Assembly: GCA_036939355.1 (NCBI GenBank)
Contig: JALLAP010000065.1
Location: 1 to 28,008 of the forward strand
Length of the DNA: 28,008 nucleotides
Direction: 5' to 3'
Source: Thalassiosira profunda
Lineage: Eukaryota; Bacillariophyta; Thalassiosirophyceae; Thalassiosirales; Thalassiosiraceae
In this document: piece after piece, positions 1 to 8,781 of the stretch
Numbering within the stretch: position 1 is the first letter of the stretch
Layout of the letters: each line of letters opens with the position of its first letter
The notes under the pieces: model-generated
The model's database searches: none
What the model was told of the DNA's origin: nothing
What the model saw: only the letters and a program-made list of their open reading frames with translations
Made by a program: the position numbers and the translations under genes

Positions 1-1
1 C

Positions 2-658
2 CTGCTAGCCAAAGCGGGTTCGATCGTCGTAGCTGTGATAGACGACTGGCTGCACCGGCTCCACCTCTCTGTGCTCGCTTGGCCTTCAATTCAAGCGTTC
101 GTGTGGGGAGGTCTGTACTATCTCTGGAGCTTTCTGATTGCAAGCTACTACGTGCACTGGAATGACGACCGGTTGGCGGAAGAGATCACATACAAGGACG
201 CTTACTGGTTTGCGTACATGAGCACAACAACAATCGGACTCGGCGACTACTACCTGGATCATTCAGTGATTATCGGCATAGGTGAGTCTTTCTCGCTTGC
301 AACACGTGATTGCTCACCAATCTCACTGCAACTTTTCTCTTTGCTTTGCACAGATCTGTTGGTATGGCCGCTTCTCATCCTATTCGGGTTTGTTCTCCTT
401 TCGGCGTTTCTCAACAAAGTGGGTGAGCTTGTCGCTTCGTTTCTACCCAAAGGGCAGGCCGACTTTGCTGGCAAACTTGCTGAGGAAGAGCACATGTTCT
501 CTTGCTGCCCAACTCGTTTGCGGAGACATAAGCCGGGCGTTGTGCAAGAAGCGGATGAAGTGGAAGGCGAGGAAAGCATGCCCGAGAAGGAGTGTGATCA
601 AAGTATACCCGAAAAGAAGGCAGAGGCGGATGCCGATGCTCCATTCGACGAAAAATAA
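2..658 (+). CDS. Two-pore-domain-type potassium channel, 3' part (5' end outside window)
   Basis: This is the C-terminal part of a membrane K+ channel, probably of the two-pore-domain (K2P/TPK) type. The frame is open from base 2, so the gene starts upstream. The first ATG-like codon at base 35 is a GTG and should not be taken as the start. In order the protein shows a hydrophobic helix (AFVWGGLYYLWSFLIASYYV), a pore helix and the selectivity-filter signature TTTIGLGDY, then a last membrane helix (LLVWPLLILFGFVLLSAF) and an acidic/lysine-rich cytosolic tail. GLGD matches the second pore of animal K2P channels. A 72-nt intron (282-353) splits the codon that becomes Asp; splicing gives VIIGIDLLVW, joining pore loop to helix smoothly (join 2..281, 354..658; 194 residues visible). 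The stop lies 20 bp from the stop of the opposing NAT10 gene. Family is well supported; the exact subfamily and ion preference beyond K+ are inferred. Confidence 0.85.
   Translation: MLAKAGSIVVAVIDDWLHRLHLSVLAWPSIQAFVWGGLYYLWSFLIASYYVHWNDDRLAEEITYKDAYWFAYMSTTTIGLGDYYLDHSVIIGIGESFSLATRDCSPISLQLFSLLCTDLLVWPLLILFGFVLLSAFLNKVGELVASFLPKGQADFAGKLAEEEHMFSCCPTRLRRHKPGVVQEADEVEGEESMPEKECDQSIPEKKAEADADAPFDEK
282..353 (+). other. Intron in K+ channel gene (72 nt, GT-AG)
   Basis: The donor is GTGAGT at 282 and the acceptor is TTTGCACAG, preceded by a pyrimidine-rich tract, ending at 353. Removing it restores continuous channel sequence between the pore loop and the last helix. Its length is a multiple of three and it has no in-frame stop, so an unspliced transcript also stays open. 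Confidence 0.85.
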
Positions 659-678
659 GTCAGCGCTGTCTTATAAGG

Positions 679-3600
679 TTACATCGTCTTGCGAGACTTC
701 TTCTTGGACTTCTTCTTGGCCTTCTTCATGCTCTTGTCGTTCTTCAGAACTGCCTCCAGAGCGTCTTCGCCTCCCTTCCTCTTCTTGGACACCTTGGTCC
801 TCTTTATCTGGACGGTACCGCCCTCCTCCAACTCCCCTTTATCCTGGAGAGCGTTGGCCCATTCTTCGTCGGAGCCCTTGAGGGCATACTTCATGATCTC
901 TGGGTCATTTAGTTCCGGCGCCATCCGCGTACCCGTCACTCCACTGTCTCCTAGCTTTGGTACTGGGTCACCATTTCCTCTCTGTTCGAGCACTTTCATG
1001 GCTGCGGCCGCGCCTTCTGCTGCATCCTCTTCCAATGTTTGACCAACCACATCTCGTACTCGTCGCACATTCATCTCGGCCTTCTTCATGGCATCCTTGC
1101 CCACCAGCCCCTTGCTTTCCTCCTCCACGAGAAGGTTGTGGAACGCCAGTGACATTTTCTTCACCGCCTTATTGAACATTGCCAAGACTTGATTGATGGG
1201 CAACGCCAACTCGGCTGTCAAGTCATCGACGCTCTTTTGTTGCAAGCCAATACCGCAGAGCAGTGCCGATTGAACGCTCGAAAGTCGAAAGCCGGGGCCC
1301 ATGCGGCTCGTAAAGTACATCTGGGCCAGTGATGGGATGAGGTCCGAGATGAGGTGGTGATCGCACAAGTTGCGGCTGTAGAGCTCAAGGCGCTGCAGAT
1401 CGTGCGGCGTGAGGTGGTAATGAAGCTCGGAAGGAGTGAGCTTGGTGGACTGCGTCCCGGATCGCTTCTTCACTTCTTGGATCGCTGTTTTGTCCATCGA
1501 CTTTTTGTCGCTCTCGTCATCATCTCCCCTGGCAGCATTTTTCATCCATGCGCGGTTGCCACCGACCACGTCGCCCAGCAGGTTCACTGCCAAGCTCACT
1601 TCCATCCCTCGAAAGGCGCCTCCCAACAACCTGCCAATTCTGCGGCGAGCATCCACTCCAAACGCGGGCAACCACGCATCGTCCCAGCCGCTACGCTTGG
1701 GCAGTGCGCGGATCATGATGGCGCTGTGCTCGCCGGTCAATTCATTGGCAGTCTGCCGAAGGTAGAGAAGCGTCATCCCCACCTTGCGCTGCCAAAAGTT
1801 GTGCAGGGACGGTGTCAGACCAAAAGAGGTGCCGAGCCAATCGAGGCGAGGCGTTGGCACCGACGACAGGGGCAAGAGCAGCGGCGGTAGCTTCTTGCGT
1901 GGCTTAAGCGCCTCCTTGTGCAACAGCGCGCCACCGGTAGGCTGCCTCTCATCCTCGCTGTCACTCTCCGAGGGCGTCTCGTCATCGCTGCTTTCCTCTT
2001 CGCCACTCTCGTCGCCCCCTCCCAAGCTCACCATCTCCCCATTGTAATACCGGAAGAGGAGTTCCATCGCACGGCTGCCATACCCCATCCCCTGCACCCC
2101 CGGGTGGACTGCTACCCGAACGACGCGCGCGCCAGAAAGCTGGGCAAAGTTACCATCGCCAAATTGCTGGCTCATCGTCCATGGAATGAGATCGCCCGCG
2201 GAACGATGCCCGCGCGCCAGCTGGGCCTGAATGGTCTTTCGGGACAGCTTTCCCTCGAGAGATGTCTGGACGATGGCAAGTATGTCAGGAAGGCCCTCGT
2301 CGTCTCCCTCATTTTCGGCTGTTGGACCGAGCAGGACAAAGATGTTGTGCGCCGGCGCGTCGCTCAGCATCTGCAGGTCGTTGGGAGTATTCTTGTAATG
2401 GGCGCTGGTGTACAGCCCCCAGAGCTTCTGCAGGAAGGATTCCGACAAGCGATGGTAAGAAAACAATGCGTCGCGATTGACCGCGTACAGTTCGCACTCC
2501 GACGGCGCCGGCGCTCCGCCCCTCAGCTCCATGGAAGTGGCATTCGTTTCGCCGCTGGAGAGGGTGTTGTCGTAGTCGAACGAATCGCAGTCCAAGCAGA
2601 GGAGGTTGTTGAGCCACGCCTCGACGGGATCTCCCAGCGCATATCGAATGGGATGCGAGAGCTCCAACTCCTTCAAGGGTCCGCTTGTTGAAGACGAGCC
2701 GGTAACGGCCTTGGCCGCGGCAGCCTCGGCAGCCCAGCGCTTTTCGTGCACCTTCGCCTCGCCCTTGTTGCTGGCCGCCCCAACAATTCCCGCCCCGGCC
2801 TCCCGCGCCATGTCGACCCCGCCTCGTCCCTTGGCAGTGGATTCGCGCAGCTCCTTGATCAGCTTGAGGCTCAGCGCCCGTCCCGTGCCCTCGTACCCGT
2901 TGATCGTCGAGCTCAGGAAGGTGAGGCGTCGCTCCTCTCCCTCCGCCAGGCCCTTGCCCTTGCCGCTGTTGCTGGGATTCAGCTGCATCAGTTTTCGCAC
3001 GATGGGCAACGGGATGGCCGCCGCCTCGTCGATCGCCACAAGCTCGGCACCAACGAACTGTTCCACGTCCCTCGGCCGGACGTACCGCACGCTCTGCCGC
3101 GGTCCCTTCCCGCTGTGGATCGCCACGGAGACGATGCACTTGACGTTGTCCCTCCCCGCCTTCTCTCCCCGGTAATTTCCATCGCCAGCGTTGCCATCGC
3201 TGTCCAACCCGTAGTTGTACCCGAGGGTGTAGTCGTAGTGCTCCTGATACTTGAGCGCCTTGAGCCCCTCGACGAGAAACTGGAAGACGGCCACCAAATT
3301 CTCCGGCTCGGGGGCCGTGACGGCGATGGAGTTGAAACCAAAGGAGACGGCCCCGGCGAGGCACAGTCCCAGGGCCGCCGACTTGCCCCTACCGCGGGGC
3401 GCCGTGAGCGAGACCGTGGTGGATTTGCCGCTGTTCAGTGCGGACGCCAGGGGCGACGCGTCGGTTCCCGCCTTGTCCCGGTCGGCGCACGCCTCCAGGA
3501 ACGTCAGCACGGCCCGCGCCTGGTCCAGCGTCTTGGCGAGCTCAACGAGCTTTCCCACGTGTGGGGTGTCCCGCAGCGTCTCCTTCAGCTGCTCCAGCTG

Positions 3601-4380
3601 CAGGTCGTCGTCCGTCTTGAACGACAGCACGTCCTTCCCCTCCTCCTCCTCGTCGTCGTCATCGTCCGTTTCCAGCCCCATCTTCGTCAGCCGACGAAGC
3701 GTGCGCTTGCTCAACGGCAAAATGTTCAACTCGTCGTCGCACACGAGGCAATTGGCGCACCCGCCCAAACTCAGAATGAACCGCTCGTTGAACCGCGGCA
3801 CGACATCCCCCGACCCCTCGGTCCGATAGCGGGCGTGCACGTCCATCGTCATGGCATAGAGCTGTCTCAAACTCTTGACCGTCCTTAGGAGAAAGATGAC
3901 CACCCCGCCCCCTTGCACCGTCTCGACCGTCCGGGCGACAATGTTGGGCGTCAGCGCCTCGAAGTCCTGGAGGACGAGCATGGAGTGGGTGGTCCCCAGC
4001 GCCCGGTGGGAGTCCTTGTAATAACACCACGTAATGTCGGTGTTGGTCAGAAAGAGCTCAAAGTTGTCCATCTGCTCCGCTGCGGCGCTCCCGGCGTTGC
4101 CCTTGGACAATCCTCGCTTCTTGTCGCGTTTCAATTTCTCCATCCGCTTCCTCCTATGGGTGCTGAACCCCAATTCCTTCTTGTAACACCACAATACGGA
4201 GTTCGAATTGGCCACGCGCTCGGTTTTGGAGTGGTCGGCCGTCCGGTGGAGAATTTGGTAGAGGTTGGGCACCTGATCTTTGCCGTGGTCGCCCACCAGG
4301 AGGAGGAGGGAGCGCTGGTTCGTCCGGAGGGAGTGCTGGAAGAGCGTACGGAGGCGCTCGTCGAGCTTCTTGCGGACCAT
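679..4380 (-). CDS. NAT10: RNA cytidine acetyltransferase (NAT10 / Kre33 / TmcA family)
   Basis: This enzyme makes N4-acetylcytidine in 18S rRNA and tRNA, using ATP and acetyl-CoA, and acts in the nucleolus in small-subunit processing. I start it at the ATG at 4380 (MVRKKLDERLRTLFQHSL) because this is where family homology begins; an in-frame ATG at 4425 would add 15 residues. Numbered from 4425, the order is: TmcA N-terminal domain with VLWCYKKELGFSTHRRKR near 77-94; P-loop APRGRGKSA near 342-350; Walker B LVAIDEAAA near 462-470; GNAT acetyl-CoA motif HPGVQGMGYGSRA near 774-786; tRNA-binding-type C-terminus; and a very Lys-rich tail that is probably a nuclear/nucleolar signal. At about 1233 residues it exceeds the human protein (1025) because of low-complexity acidic inserts near 253-263 and 804-827. 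No introns are needed. Its stop is 20 bp from the opposing K+ channel stop. Confidence 0.96.
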   Translation of the reverse strand: MVRKKLDERLRTLFQHSLRTNQRSLLLLVGDHGKDQVPNLYQILHRTADHSKTERVANSNSVLWCYKKELGFSTHRRKRMEKLKRDKKRGLSKGNAGSAAAEQMDNFELFLTNTDITWCYYKDSHRALGTTHSMLVLQDFEALTPNIVARTVETVQGGGVVIFLLRTVKSLRQLYAMTMDVHARYRTEGSGDVVPRFNERFILSLGGCANCLVCDDELNILPLSKRTLRRLTKMGLETDDDDDEEEEGKDVLSFKTDDDLQLEQLKETLRDTPHVGKLVELAKTLDQARAVLTFLEACADRDKAGTDASPLASALNSGKSTTVSLTAPRGRGKSAALGLCLAGAVSFGFNSIAVTAPEPENLVAVFQFLVEGLKALKYQEHYDYTLGYNYGLDSDGNAGDGNYRGEKAGRDNVKCIVSVAIHSGKGPRQSVRYVRPRDVEQFVGAELVAIDEAAAIPLPIVRKLMQLNPSNSGKGKGLAEGEERRLTFLSSTINGYEGTGRALSLKLIKELRESTAKGRGGVDMAREAGAGIVGAASNKGEAKVHEKRWAAEAAAAKAVTGSSSTSGPLKELELSHPIRYALGDPVEAWLNNLLCLDCDSFDYDNTLSSGETNATSMELRGGAPAPSECELYAVNRDALFSYHRLSESFLQKLWGLYTSAHYKNTPNDLQMLSDAPAHNIFVLLGPTAENEGDDEGLPDILAIVQTSLEGKLSRKTIQAQLARGHRSAGDLIPWTMSQQFGDGNFAQLSGARVVRVAVHPGVQGMGYGSRAMELLFRYYNGEMVSLGGGDESGEEESSDDETPSESDSEDERQPTGGALLHKEALKPRKKLPPLLLPLSSVPTPRLDWLGTSFGLTPSLHNFWQRKVGMTLLYLRQTANELTGEHSAIMIRALPKRSGWDDAWLPAFGVDARRRIGRLLGGAFRGMEVSLAVNLLGDVVGGNRAWMKNAARGDDDESDKKSMDKTAIQEVKKRSGTQSTKLTPSELHYHLTPHDLQRLELYSRNLCDHHLISDLIPSLAQMYFTSRMGPGFRLSSVQSALLCGIGLQQKSVDDLTAELALPINQVLAMFNKAVKKMSLAFHNLLVEEESKGLVGKDAMKKAEMNVRRVRDVVGQTLEEDAAEGAAAAMKVLEQRGNGDPVPKLGDSGVTGTRMAPELNDPEIMKYALKGSDEEWANALQDKGELEEGGTVQIKRTKVSKKRKGGEDALEAVLKNDKSMKKAKKKSKKKSRKTM

Positions 4381-5238
4381 GATTGCAATGTGATGTGTGA
4401 TGAATCTCTTACCCCTCAAAGACAATTGATGCTTTTATTGCTCTCTTTCAGTGCTGGACAAATATGTGGGGCCGTTTGCTTCAGCTAGCCCAAGCCCGGT
4501 GCGATCTGCTGTCAAGGGACAAACGTGCAGCGTGAGGCATAAGATGTGGAATAATGATAACAAAACGCATCCCCAAAGAGGGCGATCGTTGCAAGCTCAG
4601 AATCATGTAAATGATATGAAATAGATAACTTCACACGCCGACCAAAGGACGGCACGGGGAGACTAGGCCCCGCAAAGTCAGAGTAGCTGATTCGAACATC
4701 ATCGCTTTTGCAACATACATCAACGCGCTGGCACGTAGGATACCCCAGGATTCAGGATAGGTACTATCCGGGGCCCGCCGACGCCACAACGCCACATCTG
4801 ACGCCGAGGGCACTCACCAATCTGACGAACCTGCCTGCATGTCGCTGTTGCCGCGGGTTGCTTGTGTCGGCCGGGCGAAGAATGGGCGCGCGGGGGGGCA
4901 AAGCAAAGCGGCGAAAAATGGGTGGTCCGGGGTCGGTCCGGGGTCCGCGTGGGGAAGCAGTCCGGCTTTCCATCCCTCCCTCCCCTCCTCCTACTCCCTA
5001 CCTACTCCCGTCCCGCCCCCCCGCTCCCCCCCCTCGCTCCCCCCCGCGCTCCCCGCAACCACCACCCCCGCCCGCCCGCGGCCGCGCCGACCCCGCGTCG
5101 GCGGTCGGGTTTTATTGCGCTGCAAAGAGGCGGCGCACGAGTGCACGCTCCTGTCTGGGCTAAGGCGCTGAAGTCGCAGAGGGGACCACATTTTTTGCAC
5201 TGCACCTGCACACGCGCCGAGCTCCAGTACTTCGAAGG
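4381..5238. promoter_or_regulatory. Divergent intergenic region between NAT10 and LRR gene, with long C-runs
   Basis: No supported gene lies here. The region must carry the promoters of NAT10 (leftward) and the LRR gene (rightward). The left half is of mixed composition. The right half (about 4970-5100) is strongly pyrimidine-rich on the plus strand, with C-runs of 7, 8, 7 and 4 at 5016-5022, 5026-5033, 5039-5045 and 5051-5054. These are G-runs on the minus strand, able to form a G-quadruplex. I see no clear TATA box. Open frames across the C-rich part are low-complexity translations and are not taken as genes. Confidence 0.6.
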
Positions 5239-6651
5239 ATGGCAGAGGAGTGGGTCGACTACGACGGCGGCGTGGTCCACGAATGGCACCGAAGTGCACT
5301 CCGGATCCAGGTGGAGCCGGGCGTTGCAGAGATTCCAGAGGGGGCCTTTGTGAACTGCGTTGATTTGAGGGCAGTGGATCTGAGCAACGTCACAACCATC
5401 TCGGCGCAGGCATTCAATGGTTGCCACTCGCTGGAGCGCGTCGTTTGGCCTGCTGCCGCTGCAGTTGAGATAGGCGAGAGCGCATTTTCTGGTTGCACTT
5501 CATTGGAGAAAATCGATCTCAGCAATGCAACAAGTGATTGTGTCTCGCTAGAGCGCGTTATTTGGGCCACCGCCTCCGCTGTCGAGATCCTCGACAGTGC
5601 GTTTTTGGGCTGCAGGAATTTGAGGGAGATCGACCTTGGCAATGTCTCGAAGATCGGGGTGGGGGCATTCTTTGGATGCCATGCACTGGAGCGCGTAACC
5701 GTTCAACCAGCCATCCCATCGTCGGTCACGGACATCGGAGGTTCTGCATTTCAAAGTTGCAGCAGCTTGGTTAAGGTGGAGCTTGGTGCCGGGACCCAGC
5801 GCATTGGAAAGAGAGCATTCACCAATTGCAGTGCTTTGGTTCGAATCAACTTTCCCGCATCTATCACCGTTATTGAATACGAGGCATTTCACAATTGCAG
5901 CAGTTTGGTTGAAGTGGAGTTGAATGAGGGTTTGCAGCGTATTGGACGGAAAGCATTCGGTAGCTGCGAATCGCTGTTCCGCATTAGCATCCCCTCAACT
6001 GTGTCGAGAGTGGAGGAAAGTGCGTTTGCTGGGTGCAATCAGTTGGAGCATGCGGAGCTTCACGAGGGACTGCAGATTATTGGGAATATGGCATTCTTTG
6101 GATGCAGTTCGTTGGAGCGCATCACCATCCCCGCTTCAGTCACTTCGATTGGTAACATGACATTTTGGGGTTGCCACAATCTCGCAGATGTGACTCTGCG
6201 CGAGGGGTTCCTTGATGTTGGGGAGAGAGCATTTTACAGCTGCACCTCTCTGGCACACATCAACATTCCTCCTGTGGCCTTGGCGATTGATGTTCGAGGT
6301 AGCAGCTGCCACTTGATCAGGTCAACAATGCCTGTGCCGACGGGGAACGAGAAGATGTTGGTAGTCTCCAAGTGGATGCAGTTCAGAAGCCCGGACCAGC
6401 TCGAACAGGCCGAGGCAAAGGTGAACGAAATCCTCGGCCGCCAGCAGCAGGCAGAGGAAGAGAAGATTCAATGCATCCGAAAGTGGTTCGCCTACTACGA
6501 TCTGTTGGATGTGACGACGATGCTTGAGCTGGCAATTTGGAGGGCCAACATGGTCGGCAACGGTCGGGATGCAAGGCAGGCGAGCCGCAGTCGACGCGGC
6601 AATGATATGAATATCATCATCCCCGGCGTCTTGGAATATTTGGAGGGATAA
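5239..6651 (+). CDS. BspA-like leucine-rich-repeat protein (LRR_5), copy 1
   Basis: The 470-residue protein consists of about fourteen BspA/LRR_5-type repeats, each with a core like AF-x-x-C-x-SL-x-x-I-x-IP-SSVT-x-I, over residues 25-355. A conserved C-terminal domain of about 110 residues follows (VSKWMQFRSP ... EAKVNEILGR ... WFAYYDLLDVTTMLELAIW ... IIPGVLEYLEG). The repeats build a solenoid surface usually used for protein binding; no partner can be named. The start GATGGCAGAGG is followed by MAEEWVDYDGG, which the paralogue at 25060 matches (MSEVWVEYDGG), supporting this start. No signal peptide or membrane helix is visible, so it is probably intracellular. It is 37 residues longer than the paralogue, largely through a 39-codon tandem duplication (5428-5661), and one of those repeats has lost its AF segment. 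It converges on the aminotransferase gene with 99 bp between stops. Confidence 0.9.
   Translation: MAEEWVDYDGGVVHEWHRSALRIQVEPGVAEIPEGAFVNCVDLRAVDLSNVTTISAQAFNGCHSLERVVWPAAAAVEIGESAFSGCTSLEKIDLSNATSDCVSLERVIWATASAVEILDSAFLGCRNLREIDLGNVSKIGVGAFFGCHALERVTVQPAIPSSVTDIGGSAFQSCSSLVKVELGAGTQRIGKRAFTNCSALVRINFPASITVIEYEAFHNCSSLVEVELNEGLQRIGRKAFGSCESLFRISIPSTVSRVEESAFAGCNQLEHAELHEGLQIIGNMAFFGCSSLERITIPASVTSIGNMTFWGCHNLADVTLREGFLDVGERAFYSCTSLAHINIPPVALAIDVRGSSCHLIRSTMPVPTGNEKMLVVSKWMQFRSPDQLEQAEAKVNEILGRQQQAEEEKIQCIRKWFAYYDLLDVTTMLELAIWRANMVGNGRDARQASRSRRGNDMNIIIPGVLEYLEG
5428..5661 (+). repeat. In-frame tandem duplication of a 39-codon LRR unit
   Basis: Unit one starts at 5428 and unit two at 5545, each encoding SLERV-x-W-xA-x-x-AVEI ... 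AF-x-GC ... IDL-x-N. The paralogue at 25060 has a single such unit. The end of unit one (SNATSDC) lacks the usual x-IG-xxAF stretch, so the copies have diverged after duplication. Confidence 0.75.
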
Positions 6652-6750
6652 CGAGCTCATATCTCTGAGGGTGCCTACTTCGTTACTTGGACTGTGGCTG
6701 CAGGATGTCTTCTGCCAGAACGTAAGCCCTAATTATCCTTTCACCCCCAG

Positions 6751-8148
6751 CTACGCCACTTGCCGAGAGTCGTGCGACAGCAAGCGGGCCAAGCGCTCCA
6801 GCGCCGTGTCCATGTCCTGGGGCGAAGCCGTAGAATACGCCGCGCGGACGTACTGCGACGGGCGAGGGTTGGGCAAGAACACACTCCCCGGCACGAGAAG
6901 GACCTTGCTTTCGACGGCCCTCGTTTCGATCAGCTCCTGCGCATCCTCGACGCCGCGCAGGTTTATCCACACGAACATTCCCGCTGAGGGCTCGTTCCAC
7001 TCGGCGAGGCCCGTGAGGTGCCGCGCTGCGCTGTCCAAGAAGTGATCGCGCTGGGAGCGGTAAAAGTCGCACACGCCGTTTAAATGCTCCTCCCAGCCGT
7101 CCGTTCCCCACTGTCGCAGAAGCCCGAGGACCATTGCCTGTGGTAGACCCGCAGGGTGCAAGTTTGACGCTTGCGTGTGCAGATTGATGCGGCCAATCAG
7201 CGGTTTGGGCCCCGTGACGAACCCGAGCCGCATCCCGCTCGACAAGATCTTCGAGAAGGAATCGAACCGGAGCACCCGCGCCTCGTCATCCATCTCGAGG
7301 AAGCTGGGATGCTCCGATCGATCCCCCTCGAGGCGCAGGCAATAGTACGGATCGTCCTCGAGGATAATCAGATTGTTCTTTGATGCGATGTCGTAGATGC
7401 GCCGTTTTCTTTCAAGCGACAAGCTGGCCCCCGTGGGATTGCTCCCGGTGGGAATAGTGTACAGCGCTCGCGGCCGCCGCCCATCGACGGCCTCGTCCCA
7501 GTTCCGCAGCGTCGCCTCGAGGTGCTCCGGAACCAATCCCCCGTCGTCGCACTCGATTTCGACCAACCTGCACCCCTTGGGTTGCAAGTACGCCAGGCTC
7601 CCCGAGTACGTGGGGGATTCCACCAGCAGCGCATCATTAGCATCGAGCAGCATGTCGAACGCCTTCGACAGCCCGTCCTGGCTCCCCTGCGTGATCGTCA
7701 GCGCCCGCTCGATCCCCGCGCATTCGGGCGGATTGTGCTCTTCCACCTGTCGCTCCCACAACAGTGCATTCAGCGCCGGCAACCCCGGCGTGGGCGAGTA
7801 CTGCAGCGCCTCCTCGAGCGATTTTCCCTCCAATGTCAGATCTGTTCCAGTGCCCCGGCACTGCACCGATATCTTCTCGAAAGGAAACGTCGTCGCGTTG
7901 GGCATGCCGCCGCCCAGGGATATCATTCCGGGCAAATTCACCAGCGGCTGGAGCGATCGGATCGCCGAAGGCCGCCGCGCCCTGCTCGTGCTCGAGAGGA
8001 ATGCATCGTATTCGGACTCCGAGGTGAACGAGCGGATTGCGCCCATCATGCGCTCAGTTCGAGCAGCCAGCGCCACCGCCGCCGTCTGGCGGTACGAAAC
8101 TCGAAGGCCCGGCATTGCGGCGAGCCGCCCTGGTGCGCATAGGACCAT
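6751..8148 (-). CDS. AADAT: Kynurenine / alpha-aminoadipate aminotransferase (AADAT/KAT II-like), probably mitochondrial
   Basis: This is a fold-type-I PLP aminotransferase of 465 residues. The family moves amino groups between 2-aminoadipate or kynurenine and 2-oxoglutarate, in lysine and tryptophan metabolism. Visible landmarks are ISLGGGMPN near 76-84, ALQYSPTPGLP near 114-124, the TQGSQDGL turn near 153-160 that binds cofactor phosphate, PTGSNPTG near 233-240 with the PLP-contacting Asn, EDDPYY near 264-269 with the PLP ring Asp, the Schiff-base Lys in SFSK (about residue 300), and the carboxylate-binding Arg in YVRAAYS (about 434-440). The family-like region runs from RSFTSESEYDAF to the end. 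The first 35-50 residues are Arg/Ala-rich and nearly free of acids, which fits a mitochondrial presequence. No introns are needed. The gene is divergent from HEATR1/UTP10. The class is certain; the substrate is inferred from whole-length resemblance. Confidence 0.92.
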   Translation of the reverse strand: MVLCAPGRLAAMPGLRVSYRQTAAVALAARTERMMGAIRSFTSESEYDAFLSSTSRARRPSAIRSLQPLVNLPGMISLGGGMPNATTFPFEKISVQCRGTGTDLTLEGKSLEEALQYSPTPGLPALNALLWERQVEEHNPPECAGIERALTITQGSQDGLSKAFDMLLDANDALLVESPTYSGSLAYLQPKGCRLVEIECDDGGLVPEHLEATLRNWDEAVDGRRPRALYTIPTGSNPTGASLSLERKRRIYDIASKNNLIILEDDPYYCLRLEGDRSEHPSFLEMDDEARVLRFDSFSKILSSGMRLGFVTGPKPLIGRINLHTQASNLHPAGLPQAMVLGLLRQWGTDGWEEHLNGVCDFYRSQRDHFLDSAARHLTGLAEWNEPSAGMFVWINLRGVEDAQELIETRAVESKVLLVPGSVFLPNPRPSQYVRAAYSTASPQDMDTALERLARLLSHDSRQVA

Positions 8149-8781
8149 GGTTGCTATTCAAGCTGTTAGAAGCATAATGATGGGAGGGGTTCTTTTTCGC
8201 TCGGATTTTGAAGAGCTACCTAGCAGTGATCGTACTACTTATCCTACTCTCTTTTCCTAGGTAAACGTATCAATTCCTATGTGGCGATCAGGAAGGATTT
8301 ACCTACCGTACGCCTTGTACGTAGTACCCTCGTCCCCCCTCGTTTTTCCGCCATTCATTTTTCGTCCGCTCTCTCCCAAGCTGCCCAGACGGAGGCGACA
8401 TCGAGCCAAGCCGCGGCAGAGCCAAGTCGGGGCGGCGACCAATCCGCGGGTGAGTGTATTTTGATCCGGAGGGCGCGGATTGTCGCGGCGGCGGGCCGGT
8501 TTGCCGGGTAGTGCGAGATCGAATGTTGTGCGCATGTCATGTGTCCTTGTGCTTGTGGCACTGGGGGCGAGTCACTTGGCAAATACCCGGTGGGCCATTG
8601 CAGTTTGATTGACGATCGACTCCTCTCTCTCTTGCGGTGCTGCTCTCACCGATTTGCAAATCGCCTCGTCTATTCTCGGCTCTCAAACCAGGCGCCTGAG
8701 CTTGAACCGACCCAGGTATCCCTACTCGCACCGCCGCACCAGCATCCAGCATCCAACATCAACACCAACCATCCGTAAACC
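8149..8781. promoter_or_regulatory. Divergent promoter region between aminotransferase and HEATR1/UTP10
   Basis: These 633 bp hold no supported gene and should contain both promoters and 5' UTRs. The HEATR1 start sits in a good context (AAACCATGGCG). Around 8250-8330 there are several short TACCTAC / TACGTAGTAC words. Part of this stretch (TCAATTCCTATGT, 8268-8280) resembles a word next to the inverted repeats at 18.6 and 22.7 kb, but too weakly to call it a copy. No TATA box is evident. Confidence 0.5.

Noticed and set aside
282..881. Long open frame on the plus strand overlapping the K+ channel 3' part and the NAT10 3' end
   Set aside because: Its protein is Ser/Arg-rich shadow sequence out of frame with both genes; the channel frame has the clear selectivity filter and last helix.
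2309..3364. 351-codon open frame on the minus strand inside NAT10
   Set aside because: Low-complexity Arg/Gly/Gln composition; it is the shifted frame of the well-conserved NAT10 coding sequence.
4637..4654. GCCGACCAAAGGACGGCA matching GCCGACCAAGGACGGCA at 20587-20603, possible shared element end
   Set aside because: Similarity stops at the edges of this short hairpin-like word and no inverted partner was found at the other side of the transposase; chance is likely.
4670..4720. Possible tRNA (GATTCGAAC resembling a T-loop complement)
   Set aside because: The T-stem does not pair and no acceptor stem or anticodon arm can be drawn.
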